IMG/VR virus record: IMGVR_UViG_3300006080_000169
Span: 1-24,940 of that record
Length of the DNA stretch: 24,940 nt
Origin: a virus
Reading direction: 5' to 3' (one strand)
Below are positions 1 through 8,800 of this stretch, piece after piece. The notes beneath the pieces were generated by a model. That model was not told where the DNA came from. It was given only the letters and a program-made list of their open reading frames with translations, and did not search any database. Both the position numbers and the translations under genes were made by a program. Within the stretch, counting starts at the first letter, position 1. Every line of letters starts with the position of its first letter.

Positions 1-42
1 AGTGCTGATAATAGCACTCTTATACTTCAGTGGTGTACCTAG
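1..42 (+). CDS. Possible 3' end of an upstream virion gene (partial)
   Basis: Frame 1 is open from the left edge to a TAG at 40-42 and reads SADNSTLILQWCT. The short beta-strand-like end would suit a tail or fibre protein. The alternative is frame 2, open from base 2 to a TAA at 122-124, which would overlap the next start by 11 nt. Nothing else distinguishes the two, so this is a weak call based only on open frame and context. Bases 1-18 also form a 6-bp inverted repeat (AGTGCT/AGCACT) with a 6-nt loop and no clear T-run. Confidence 0.3.
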   Translation, partial: SADNSTLILQWCT

Positions 43-113
43 CTACGAAGAAAGGCAGTGGGCTAAGCACCAAATTATTATTAACAGTAAACAAATTAAA
101 GGAGCAGTACAGC

Positions 114-725
114 ATGACGATTAAGAAGGTAATACGTCCAGAGAACTTGGGTAAGGAATTCGACATAGGTGTTGAGGAAACGTCGAAGATACACGTAAAA
201 GTAGACGGTATCACTATAGTCAAGGACGCTGAAGGCAAGTTGAAAGTTGACACTACTGCAACTGATCAGATTATAGTTAGTGCAGATGCAGACCAAATAC
301 TTGTTGCAGGTACAGACGGCGGAGCTTTACTAGCTAAGGAGACTTTTCAAGACCTAGTAGGTGCAATGGTATTGAATGCGACCGATGGACTTGAGTACGA
401 TGATGCCATAGGTGCTTTGACTGCCGCTGTGGCATCGACTTTGGGTACAAGTTCAGACGGCGTAGCAGTAACAAGTACGTTGGTAGACGGTGTACTCTCT
501 CTTGGAGTTACTCTTACTGTAGACCCTAGTGCTGACAACTTGCTTACTAATGGAGTTGACGGCTTGATGTTGTCTAAGACAGCTATCAATACTGCTACCA
601 CTCACACACATGGGCTTGTTTCAGGCGACACTTTCACCACCACTGTTAATGGTAAAGATGCTGTGACTAATGTGGTTGAGCTTCAAGATGCGTTCGGTGT
701 ACACATGGGTGAGATTCTAGCTTAG
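114..725 (+). CDS. Tail-fibre-like virion protein (203 aa)
   Basis: The ATG at 114 is chosen because AAAGGAG lies at 98-104, a normal distance upstream. An in-frame GTG at 30 would add 28 residues without a ribosome binding site. The product is Thr/Val/Asp/Gly-rich with alternating beta-strand-type repeats, typical of trimeric fibre shafts. A His-Thr-His motif at residues 164-166 resembles the HxH motifs that bind metal in fibre tips such as T4 gp37. The first 28 or so residues carry a motif (KK-V/I-I, NLG, F, SKIHVK) repeated in the next gene, probably a docking segment. The TAG stop is embedded in the next gene's Shine-Dalgarno. The exact role (adhesin, collar or minor tail protein) is not known; fibre or structural is inferred from composition and position. 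Confidence 0.6.
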   Translation: MTIKKVIRPENLGKEFDIGVEETSKIHVKVDGITIVKDAEGKLKVDTTATDQIIVSADADQILVAGTDGGALLAKETFQDLVGAMVLNATDGLEYDDAIGALTAAVASTLGTSSDGVAVTSTLVDGVLSLGVTLTVDPSADNLLTNGVDGLMLSKTAINTATTHTHGLVSGDTFTTTVNGKDAVTNVVELQDAFGVHMGEILA

Positions 726-736
726 GAGATATAGGT

Positions 737-1180
737 ATGAGCTTTAAGAAGATAATAGCACTGCTCAACCTAGGTACTGGCTTTGAACTAGATACCCCCA
801 ACTCCAAGATTCATGTAAAGGAGCAAGTGGAGGCGGTAACTGTTAACGTCATGCACTTTGGGGGAAGGAGTCAAAACGGAGTTAGCGTGTCTTACGCGAG
901 AAATTGTACAGTGACTCGTGTTGCTACAGGACTATGGAATGTAGCTTTTGCAACACCTCACCCTCTTGGAGTTAATTATCACCCCTCGTTAGTTGTAGAG
1001 GAACAGGCTGACATAGCTGACCCTGCAACTGCGGTGGTAGTTCAGGGTACTCAACTGGCTACAGGATTTCAGGTTAGGTTGTACGTGAGAGACAATGTAG
1101 GTATAAAGGACATTCCAACTAACGTACCTTGGTCGTTTGAAGCGAGTGTTCCAGTTAACCTAGCTATAGTTAAGCCTTAA
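737..1180 (+). CDS. Small tail-fibre or decoration protein (147 aa)
   Basis: The ATG at 737 follows AGGAG at 724-728, which overlaps the preceding stop codon. The N-terminus repeats the upstream gene's pattern: KKII, then NLG, a Phe, and SKIHVK at about residues 22-27. The rest (residues 35-147) is a compact beta-rich domain with no recognisable catalytic motif; strands such as NGVSVSYARNCTVTRV and FQVRLYVRD alternate with turns. The shared N-terminus followed by an unrelated C-terminal domain suggests both proteins dock on the same virion site and present different distal domains. I do not recognise the C-terminal domain. A receptor-binding or accessory fibre role is inferred from position between two fibre-like genes. 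Confidence 0.55.
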   Translation: MSFKKIIALLNLGTGFELDTPNSKIHVKEQVEAVTVNVMHFGGRSQNGVSVSYARNCTVTRVATGLWNVAFATPHPLGVNYHPSLVVEEQADIADPATAVVVQGTQLATGFQVRLYVRDNVGIKDIPTNVPWSFEASVPVNLAIVKP

Positions 1181-1192
1181 AGGGGTAGTTGA

Positions 1193-1939
1193 ATGGATAA
1201 GATATGGAGCAGAACAGGTGCGTTCTTTGAAGGTACTAGAAAAAGAAAGTTAGAGAGGTTTAATAAGAATAAAGTCATAGACTCTTTGATACACCCATCT
1301 GACTGGGTAGCATTACCCGTAGGTACTCCTGCTGGAAGTTACCCCGAAGGTTGGAGGTCGTTAAATGGTGGGGGGCATGAGAACCTCATAGAGGCTAGAG
1401 AGTTACCTGATGGAGAGCAAGGCTTGGTATGGGTGGCAAGGACTGATGGCAAGTATGACCAATCTGGTGGTTTTATCTCAAAGTTTGTTAGTGTGGATGC
1501 GCACAGGACTTATAGAATATCTGTGTGGGTTAAGAAGAAAGGTACAGCAGCTGGTACTACCTACGTAGGCTTATATGCAAGGAATGAAGCAGGTACAGGG
1601 ATAAAGATAAAAGATCATCTTGGTGCTGCTACTGGTAATTTCTACTTGTACCTGTCTGATACGCCTGAAGATGTATGGACTCTGGTGTATGGTTACATAA
1701 GACCAGTAGATAGTCCTAACTTCACAAGGAAGGGTAAGACAGTAGAAAGATTTGGTACTAACGAGGGGGATACTTATAAGGATGGTAAGTTCTTATCTGG
1801 TACTGATACACTGGCTATGAGAGTGTATGACTTCTATGACAGTGTGGTTGGTAACGAGTTAGAGATATGGCAACCTAGACTTGACCTAGTGGGAGACTGT
1901 CCTTCGATAGACGATCTCACTGGCAAAGGCATATGGTAA
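1193..1939 (+). CDS. Tail protein with carbohydrate-binding-type jelly-roll domain (248 aa)
   Basis: The ATG at 1193 follows AAGGGG at about 1180-1185. A basic N-terminal segment (KRKLERFNKNK, residues 17-27) precedes a domain from about residue 54 to 240. It looks like the CBM-like beta-sandwiches common in phage tail proteins: an early W-R-S-L-N-G-G-G stretch, a strand FVSVDAHRTYRISVWVKKKG near residues 98-117, then YVGLYAR and a closing strand LEIWQPRLDL. These domains usually bind cell-surface glycans. No hydrolase residues can be identified, so binding rather than depolymerase activity is the better reading. The gene ends just before a structured intergenic region, closing the fibre gene group. 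Confidence 0.6.
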   Translation: MDKIWSRTGAFFEGTRKRKLERFNKNKVIDSLIHPSDWVALPVGTPAGSYPEGWRSLNGGGHENLIEARELPDGEQGLVWVARTDGKYDQSGGFISKFVSVDAHRTYRISVWVKKKGTAAGTTYVGLYARNEAGTGIKIKDHLGAATGNFYLYLSDTPEDVWTLVYGYIRPVDSPNFTRKGKTVERFGTNEGDTYKDGKFLSGTDTLAMRVYDFYDSVVGNELEIWQPRLDLVGDCPSIDDLTGKGIW

Positions 1940-1948
1940 GATTATAAT
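1920..1948 (+). promoter_or_regulatory. Putative sigma70-type promoter
   Basis: A perfect -10 hexamer TATAAT lies at 1943-1948. Exactly 17 nt upstream is CTGGCA (1920-1925), matching the -35 consensus at 4 of 6 positions and lying inside the end of the preceding gene. Predicted transcription would start near 1955, at the run GGGTGG. It could drive the internal-core operon or a short RNA ending at the terminator at 2013-2052. Supported by pattern only. Confidence 0.4.
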
Positions 1949-1954
1949 AATTAA

Positions 1955-2050
1955 GGGTGGTGTCTGTTGCACCATCAGGACTGCCTTCTATGGGGGTAGT
2001 GGTAGTTCATTAGGCGAGGTAGGAGTTTATACTCTCCTCGCCATTTTTAT
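1955..2050 (+). ncRNA. Candidate small structured RNA (promoter-to-terminator transcript)
   Basis: The predicted transcript from the TATAAT promoter to the terminator is about 95 nt and contains no plausible ORF. It would fold into a first hairpin (GGTGGTGT at 1956-1963 with GCACCATC at 1969-1976, 8 bp with two GU pairs). A second, weaker pairing (ACTGCC with GGTAGT, about 1980-2003) and the terminator stem follow. It may instead be an attenuating leader in front of the internal-core genes. Confidence 0.3.
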
Positions 2051-2052
2051 TT
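2013..2052 (+). terminator. Rho-independent terminator between fibre and internal-core genes
   Basis: GGCGAGG (2013-2019) pairs perfectly with CCTCGCC (2036-2042), with a further GAGT/ACTC pairing inside the loop. The stem is followed by ATTTTTATTT (2043-2052). It sits directly before the Shine-Dalgarno AAGGAG (2053-2058) of the next gene, so that gene is expressed by readthrough or by RNA entering past this point. Confidence 0.8.
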
Positions 2053-2064
2053 AAGGAGTTTATA

Positions 2065-3228
2065 ATGGCAGAGATATTGGGTTCAATAGCCGCAAGTATG
2101 TTGGGGGGTCTCTTTGGCGGGGATTCTAAAGATTCAGGAGGAGGGGGAGGACAGGTAGTGCAAGCTACTCCAACTGACATGAGTTCTTTCATGGGTACGG
2201 TGCTTGACCACTTTGCTAAGGTAGAGACTTGGGACAAGGGTACTGTGATTAGGGGGATAGATTCTGATAGGACTAAGATCACAGGGTTGATACAAGCTCT
2301 AGGTCTACAGTCCCCAAGGTTTACTAAGGTACTTGCCCAGTCAGACTCTCAAGAGGCTGTACAGGAAGTTATAGACAATGCCGCCACAGCCTTTGGATTG
2401 CAGATGAAGAAGGTGGCTAACTACGAGATACCTAGACTAGCTACGGCTTTGGAAGCATCAGGTAGTTATGAAAGTACATGTGCCCAGTTATTGGAATGTG
2501 ATGTTGCTAGTAGTATAGACCTATCAGGAGTTGTGAATGATGCGGCTATGGTTAAGTTAAGGACTGTGGAAGCCTATGCTAAAATAGATAAAGACTATGC
2601 AGGTGCTATGACGGATTCCCTTGGTAGAGCTTTAGAGTCTACAGAGACAAGGGACTTGAAGAAGACTGTAGAGAATGGTCTTGCCATTGACAACGTAGGG
2701 GACATAGCTGGAATGTTGGCTATCCAGACTATTATGGGTTGGGCAATGACTAACTTGTGGTCTCCTTTCTTACCTAAAGGTTCAAGTGGAGGTAGTTTCT
2801 TGGACTCTATACTAGGGGGAACTGGTGGAATAGCAGGTGCAGGAGTAGCTGCTTTCATGGGAGCTATACTACCTAGCATTAGTGATAGTCTTAACAACTC
2901 AGATAAATTTGGAGACCTCCCTAAAATACCTCCTCTGTATGGGGTAGACCCTCTTTCTGCGTTGCACCCTAGTGGGCCTACCTTCAAGACTGAGCAGGAG
3001 ATGTTACAGGAGATGCTACCTAAATTCGAGGCTGATATGGAAAGCTGTAACGACCCTGCTATTAACAAGACCATAGATGACCTAAGAAAAGAGAGGAGAG
3101 TTGATAACTCTGAGGCTATGCAGTACTTGGCATACTTGAAGCTTCATACTGTAGATGCAGACCAGCTAGTACACATAGATTCGTTGATAGCGAAGATAGA
3201 AGATAACACATGTGACCCCGAAGCATAG
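2065..3228 (+). CDS. Internal virion protein, gp14-like position (387 aa)
   Basis: The ATG at 2065 follows AAGGAG at 2053-2058. The N-terminus (residues 1-20) is a short Gly/Ala/Leu helix followed by a Gly-rich linker (residues 25-29 are all Gly). A second hydrophobic, Gly-zipper-like stretch lies at about residues 251-275 (GGTGGIAGAGVAAFMGAI). The remainder is mostly helical and soluble. T7 internal-core genes occur in the order gp14, gp15, gp16, with small, medium and very large products; the 387-860-1575 aa series here reproduces that order. A part in the ejectosome that crosses the cell envelope is inferred from order and hydrophobicity, not from a sequence match. T7 gp14 is shorter (about 196 aa). 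Confidence 0.55.
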   Translation: MAEILGSIAASMLGGLFGGDSKDSGGGGGQVVQATPTDMSSFMGTVLDHFAKVETWDKGTVIRGIDSDRTKITGLIQALGLQSPRFTKVLAQSDSQEAVQEVIDNAATAFGLQMKKVANYEIPRLATALEASGSYESTCAQLLECDVASSIDLSGVVNDAAMVKLRTVEAYAKIDKDYAGAMTDSLGRALESTETRDLKKTVENGLAIDNVGDIAGMLAIQTIMGWAMTNLWSPFLPKGSSGGSFLDSILGGTGGIAGAGVAAFMGAILPSISDSLNNSDKFGDLPKIPPLYGVDPLSALHPSGPTFKTEQEMLQEMLPKFEADMESCNDPAINKTIDDLRKERRVDNSEAMQYLAYLKLHTVDADQLVHIDSLIAKIEDNTCDPEA

Positions 3229-3239
3229 GAGATTTAAAG

Positions 3240-5822
3240 ATGACACTAAGAAGTAGAGAAGAAGAGAAGACATTTCAAGACGCACTAGAGGTGGGAAGTT
3301 TGTCGCCTGAAGAGGAGGACAAGTTGGACGTGGAACTTGATAGGTTCGGAGAAGTTAAGAACGCCCCACTTGAGGCAGAATTAGAAGCTGCCAAAGAGAG
3401 GGCGCGACTTCTTGAGGTGCAACATAAAAATGTAGTTGGGGTACTTAAAGACTCAGGAGTTAGTGTGACCGACAGTGACTCTCTCTTGAGGACTCTTCCT
3501 TCTACTTTAAAAGGTCAGGTTGCAGAGTATAAGGAACTTGTAGAGTTACAGAAGAAGGCTAGTGCAGATAATAGCTTCGTAGGTGCTATAAGAAAGAACG
3601 TTGGGGGCTTCTTTGGAGTCAACCCTCTTAAAGATCGTATGGATATAGTAAGAGCTGAGATAGTCAATGATAGAAGTTTCCTAACTATGGCTGTCAAAGA
3701 TAGAGCTATACTTGCTAAGTCTGTGGAGGCAGAAGACCCTGCCACTATACATGCCCAGCAAGCTAAGATTCTTCAAGACGTAGCTGGAACTGCCCCAAAG
3801 AGACAGGCACAAGTTCTTGAGAATGAAGCTAATACAAGTGCAATTGCTGGCTTGGTGGCTAATTACAAGGAGGAGCATCCAGAGAAGGTACAAGGTCTGG
3901 ATGACAAAGAGGTACAAGCTCTGGCTATAGCAGCTAGGGTTAAGTCAGAGGGGGACTACAAAGCAGATACTCTGAAGTATAAGAATGAAGAGTTGAAAGT
4001 TCGGAAACTAGAGTCTCAGGGAAGGACGGAAAGACTGAAGCAGGAATCTCAGGATCGTAAGGAAGGTAGGGTTATAACTAAAGAGCGTAATGACCTTGCT
4101 AGACAAGAGATAGAGCTAAAGAGAATTGAGCTGTCTAAAGGTGGTAGTTCTACTAAAGCTATGAAGGTGAGAAAGAAGACTGCTGAGACTGTAAGGGTTG
4201 CCGCACAGACTGCCGTAGCTACAGCGGATGCAGAAGGTATACCTGTGTCACCTTCTTTGAGAGCTATATCTGAAGGTAAGACTCCTATTCATCTCAATAC
4301 GCCCGAAGAACTTGCTAACTCTGATAACATCGCTAGACACTCCCCCATGTTGAAGCTTATAAGAAAGGGGGAAGCTAATGGCGAAGAACCCTACGAATCT
4401 TGGGCGCACAATAGAGTACCTAAAGGATTCAAAGGAAGACCTACTACAACTACTATTAAATCTCTATGGGGTTCTATCCAAGGTAACAAGCACGCAGTAG
4501 GTGGCTACCAGTTCCAAGCAGATGCTCTTAAAGAGAGTGCAGAGAGATTGATTATTTTCAATGACAGTACCTTCTTCACACCAGAAGTACAGGACTTGTT
4601 AGCTATTGACTACATGGAGTTCCACGGTAAGATTGGCAAGTACATGGAAGGTGGTAGGACTGAGAAGGACATGGATGATGTTCAGTTAAGACTGTCTAAG
4701 AAGTGGTGTGCCATAGCTAACCCTGAGACTGGTAAGACTTCTTGTAAGGGTGATAACGGTTCGAGCATACAAGTACCAGAGTTTAGAAGTATGCTCAAGG
4801 AGCTAGAAGACTCTTGGGAGATCATAGACAGTGATGGTGCTAAGAGTGTGGAGGATGCGCGCGCAGAAGTACTTAGGGAAAGTGCATTAATAAGTACTGA
4901 GGTAAAGAATAAGAATACTCAGGGGGTAGAAGATAGAGCGCAACTTAGGAAGGAAGATACTCGGACGTACAATGAGAAGAAGTTAGCAGAGAAGGAAGCT
5001 AAGCTAAGAGACACTCCTGAGTATAGAGCCAAGGAAGCTATGGTCAAGGAAGTAGAAGACTCTAAGGCTTTCTCTTTGAAAGTTACTGATGGTAAGTCTG
5101 ATCAGTTGACACCACTAGAAGGTTACAGCTATGTGAGGGTTACTGAAGATGGTAAGTATAAAGGTAGCCGAGGAGAAGCCCTAGATACTTTGAGTCTCAA
5201 CTTGGGGGAAAGTATAACTTCAAGTACCCTAGACCCTAAGTTGTACAAAGGTGCTAAGTTCTTAGTTGAGGACTATGCCAATACCACAGCCACCATAGCT
5301 GGTAAGAAAGGTTATAAGACCTCTTTGTATAAGACAGAGTTGACGTATAGAACGCGCCCGTTGCATGAGGACGAAAGAATAGTCATGCATCGTTGGAATC
5401 CTAAAGGGGTGACTACTGGAAAAGATGATTGGGATAGCTTTGTAGATTCCAAGTCCAAGGGTGTCACATTCGGGGAATTGGTAATGTTCTCTGTGAGTAA
5501 AGGTGGCAATCGTCTGGAGCAAGTTAGGGACTTGCAGGATTACCTCATAGCTAGTAGTGCCGCAAGACAAGCTGACCCTATTAGAAAGTTCATAGGTGAG
5601 ACTCAGAACCCTAATGACCCTAGAGAGAAGTTCATGGTACAGGTAGAAGGTTGGATGACAGTGTTCAGTGGTGTTACGTTGAAGCCGTTCGATGCACTTG
5701 ACCCCCAGAATATTGATAAGTTGCTTATAGCCTACGAGAGAATAGATACTGGTATGAGAATGCACATAGAGATAGGTGACAGTATCAAAGGTGAAGTACA
5801 AAAAAGTTTGAGAGGTAGATAA
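3240..5822 (+). CDS. Internal virion protein with lysozyme/transglycosylase-like domain (860 aa)
   Basis: The ATG at 3240 follows TAGGAGA, which includes the previous stop codon. Residues 1-230 are helical and charged. Residues 234-302 are a Lys/Glu/Arg-rich likely coiled coil. A compact domain at about 368-525 has a Glu in LIRKGEANGEEPY (E378, candidate catalytic acid), AVGGYQF (419-425) and a later PEVQDLLAIDYM segment. This resembles the E...(A)xGxYQF...QD pattern of phage muramidases/transglycosylases (GH104-like). A second charged helix (about 560-610) and a beta-containing C-terminal region follow. The likely job is local cell-wall opening during DNA ejection. In T7 this activity sits in gp16; here it is in the middle core protein. 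Catalysis is inferred. Confidence 0.65.
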   Translation: MTLRSREEEKTFQDALEVGSLSPEEEDKLDVELDRFGEVKNAPLEAELEAAKERARLLEVQHKNVVGVLKDSGVSVTDSDSLLRTLPSTLKGQVAEYKELVELQKKASADNSFVGAIRKNVGGFFGVNPLKDRMDIVRAEIVNDRSFLTMAVKDRAILAKSVEAEDPATIHAQQAKILQDVAGTAPKRQAQVLENEANTSAIAGLVANYKEEHPEKVQGLDDKEVQALAIAARVKSEGDYKADTLKYKNEELKVRKLESQGRTERLKQESQDRKEGRVITKERNDLARQEIELKRIELSKGGSSTKAMKVRKKTAETVRVAAQTAVATADAEGIPVSPSLRAISEGKTPIHLNTPEELANSDNIARHSPMLKLIRKGEANGEEPYESWAHNRVPKGFKGRPTTTTIKSLWGSIQGNKHAVGGYQFQADALKESAERLIIFNDSTFFTPEVQDLLAIDYMEFHGKIGKYMEGGRTEKDMDDVQLRLSKKWCAIANPETGKTSCKGDNGSSIQVPEFRSMLKELEDSWEIIDSDGAKSVEDARAEVLRESALISTEVKNKNTQGVEDRAQLRKEDTRTYNEKKLAEKEAKLRDTPEYRAKEAMVKEVEDSKAFSLKVTDGKSDQLTPLEGYSYVRVTEDGKYKGSRGEALDTLSLNLGESITSSTLDPKLYKGAKFLVEDYANTTATIAGKKGYKTSLYKTELTYRTRPLHEDERIVMHRWNPKGVTTGKDDWDSFVDSKSKGVTFGELVMFSVSKGGNRLEQVRDLQDYLIASSAARQADPIRKFIGETQNPNDPREKFMVQVEGWMTVFSGVTLKPFDALDPQNIDKLLIAYERIDTGMRMHIEIGDSIKGEVQKSLRGR

Positions 5823-5823
5823 C

Positions 5824-8800
5824 ATGAGTAAGTATTTAGTAGATAGTCTCCTATCGAGAGACTTCACAGCAAGTAAAAAGAACCAAGTGTCGTACCTAGA
5901 CAGAGTGACAACAGGAGCGGTAGAAGCAGATGAAGACTTCTTCCTTACTGATATTGCCCAAGTACTAGGTATAACTGCTGTGTCCTCAGTAAGTAGTTTT
6001 ATTAACTCGGGTATCGCTATAGGAAACTACTTTGGTAGCGACATTAGCGACATGGAAGTAGAGGACTGGATACCTGACTCCTTTGAGGACGACTATGAAA
6101 GGAGCAAGAGGGGGTATGACTTGGCAGGGGACATTGCCGCCTCTTTGGTACCAGGAACTGGTGCTGTTATGGCGGCTAGGAAAGTGGCTAAAGGAAGTAA
6201 GTACCTAAGTCATTTGTACGATACTAGGCAAGTAAAGAAGCTACATAACTCTAAGGTCAGAGAAGCCCTAAAGGAATTTGCAGATACAGGTAGCTTCAAT
6301 AAGCGCGCATTCTTTGGTAACATCTTTGGAAGGAGTGCTTTGGTAGGTGCTGTAGAAGGGGCTACCTTTGAACTAGGTGCTTATGCAGGTACTCAGTTAT
6401 TCAAAGACTTGGATAAAGATGACCTAGACTACATGGATATTATAGACAGGGCAGCCACAGGGGCAATAGTAGGTGGTGGTATCAATGCGGCATTCCATGG
6501 CTTAGGCTCTTATATAGGTGTTAATAAGAAATTAAATAAAAGGTTGAAGAAGGCTGAAGACCCGCTCGAAGTAGGGGGACTACTGAAGGCTTCTGGAGAG
6601 GGTAACAGAGTAGTTCACCACAAGCATAACATGGAGAAGATCACTGAGTCTGTACCTAGTTCTCATGCAGTAGAGAGTATGCTTACTGTTGAGAGAGTGT
6701 CTATAGACGAGAGTCTAAGGAAGTTGGTAGAACACAGTGATACGGATAAGAGCTTATTCGATCAGGTGAGTATTGCTGTAAAGAACTTGTCATACGAGTA
6801 CACTAGAAACCTACTGTCTGGGCATACTAGTATAGGTAGAGTTGCCAAAAGAACTACTGGGGCTAATTTGGCTGTCAAAGAGCGGGCGCTTTTACCTATA
6901 CCTAAGCAGGTTTTACAGTACATGGATGATATGGCTGATGAAATAGGTAACCCTTTAGCGTTATTAATTCAGAAGGCAAGTACCGAGCCAGAGTTGCTAC
7001 CAAAGAGAGTTTTGAACTTTGTCACTAAGAACGAGTCGGACTTGAAGAGGAACATTAAGACCGAGTCATACGTGAACCTAGATACTGGTGCAAGGTATGA
7101 AGAGCTACTAGAACCTTTCTTAGCTGACTTTGGCATCAAGACTGTACGACTTGGTAAAGATGTTACTAAGGGTACTGTTGAGCTTATGGATGGGGAGATT
7201 CTAAAGTGGGGTAAGTCCCCTCAGATCAATAGAGTGATTGCACAGGCGTTAATTAAGAAGGCTATTAGTGAGAAGAAGGGAGCTTCAGGTATGTTGGGTA
7301 CTAAGGCTAAGGTACTTGACGAGAAGACATTGGAAGAGTATGAAGCCTTGAGTGAGATAATTACGTTAGGTAGGGTAGTGCAGGATGACATAGTTTATCC
7401 CGTAGGAATCCATACCAAAGAGGAGCTTTATGAAGGGGTGAAGAAGCTCAAAATGGAGTTGCTAGGAAAGGCACTTAAAGAAGGTCATAGCTCTGATAAG
7501 ATACTTCAAGACCTAGGTGTGAGAGTTGAGCACACGGTGGTCAAGGCTGAGGGGGACAAGTGGGTGACTCTAGCACAGGGGGACTTGCAACGGGCAACTC
7601 ATGTACGGGCTGTATCGTCTCCTACTACGTTCTCCTTAGATGCGAAAGAGGCTTTCCTATGGGATAAAATGGCGTACTCCCAACTAGAAGATTTTGCACT
7701 TGTTACAGGTACTGGAGTTTTAGGTTTGAGTATTGATAGCTTGCCACAGTTCCCTAAGTATCTATTGAAAGGAGTTATAGACTCTGGAGCTTCTCTTCTT
7801 TCTAGTGCTGCTGTGAAAGGTGGGTACTTAGGAACAGAGCAGACTTTGAGTAATATAGGTGTTATAACTCATAATGTCACTAAGAGAAAGTCCTATGAAG
7901 CGTTGGAAAGCTTAGACCCCTCCTTTGCCCAGATGAAGATAGAGCAACATGGGGTAGAAGAATGGGGCAAGGTTAGAATGTGGTATGATAACCTAAGCTC
8001 TAAGCATAGAGTGCAACTAGGTAACTTCAATAATGGTCAGACGTACTTGGCTACTAAGAAGGTTGCAGATGAAATGCGCGACCTAGATGCCCTACCTGCA
8101 AATGGGATAAGTGGGGTAGACTACATTTTGATTAAGAACGTAGCTACTGCAAGGTGGTTGAATGAGTGGCAATCTACACATGCCCCCATCGCAAAAGAGA
8201 AGTTGGCTACACTAAAGGCGGAAGGTTATCACCCCAAATATGGACACGAGGACTTCTACTTGCCACCAGAGCCTATCAAGTTTGGAGCTATAGTTTATAA
8301 GTCTGGAGGCTTAAAGGGTGTCACTAAGGTAGGTATGCTAAGGGCTGAGAATGCAGAGCATCTTAAAGCTCTTATGGCTAACATTAAAGCTAGTGAGGAG
8401 GAGTACACTGTAAGAGCTATCTCTGACATAGATGACTACTACAATGCAGTAGGTCAGTATGATGTAAGTAGAAGCTTCTCTAAGAAGTATGATTCAGAGT
8501 TCAATAGTAAGAAAGGTGAGGGGGCTAACGTGCATCCTAACTTGAATGGGGGAGTTATAGCTGAACAGTTACAGGCTTATGTACACTCGGCTATCTCTAA
8601 GAATACAAGAAGGGCTGTTAGGTTGGTATACTCTAAGGAGTACTCGATACTAGAGTCTCTAAGAGAAAGACAAGTTGACCTTCAACAGTCGGCTAAGAAG
8701 GGGCAAGGTTTAAGTCTCTTTGATGCTAAGGTAACTCCTGCTGGCAATGCAATAAAGACCATGTTGGATGTACCTCCTGACCAAGCTATAGAGGCTTTAA

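Noticed and set aside
1-18. Terminator at the left edge (AGTGCT/AGCACT)
   Set aside because: Only a 6-bp AT/GC-mixed stem with no following T-run; it may also be coding.
30-113. GTG-initiated N-terminal extension of the first fibre gene
   Set aside because: No ribosome binding site before 30, whereas AAAGGAG at 98-104 fits the ATG at 114; the shared anchor motif also begins there.
2595-3074. 159-aa ORF on the - strand
   Set aside because: Antisense shadow of the 387-aa core gene, with Ser/Pro/Leu-rich composition caused by the complementary codons.
5262-5867. 201-aa ORF on the - strand
   Set aside because: Antisense to the 860-aa core gene; low-complexity Leu/Ser/Tyr/His-type shadow sequence, no ribosome binding site or neighbours on that strand.
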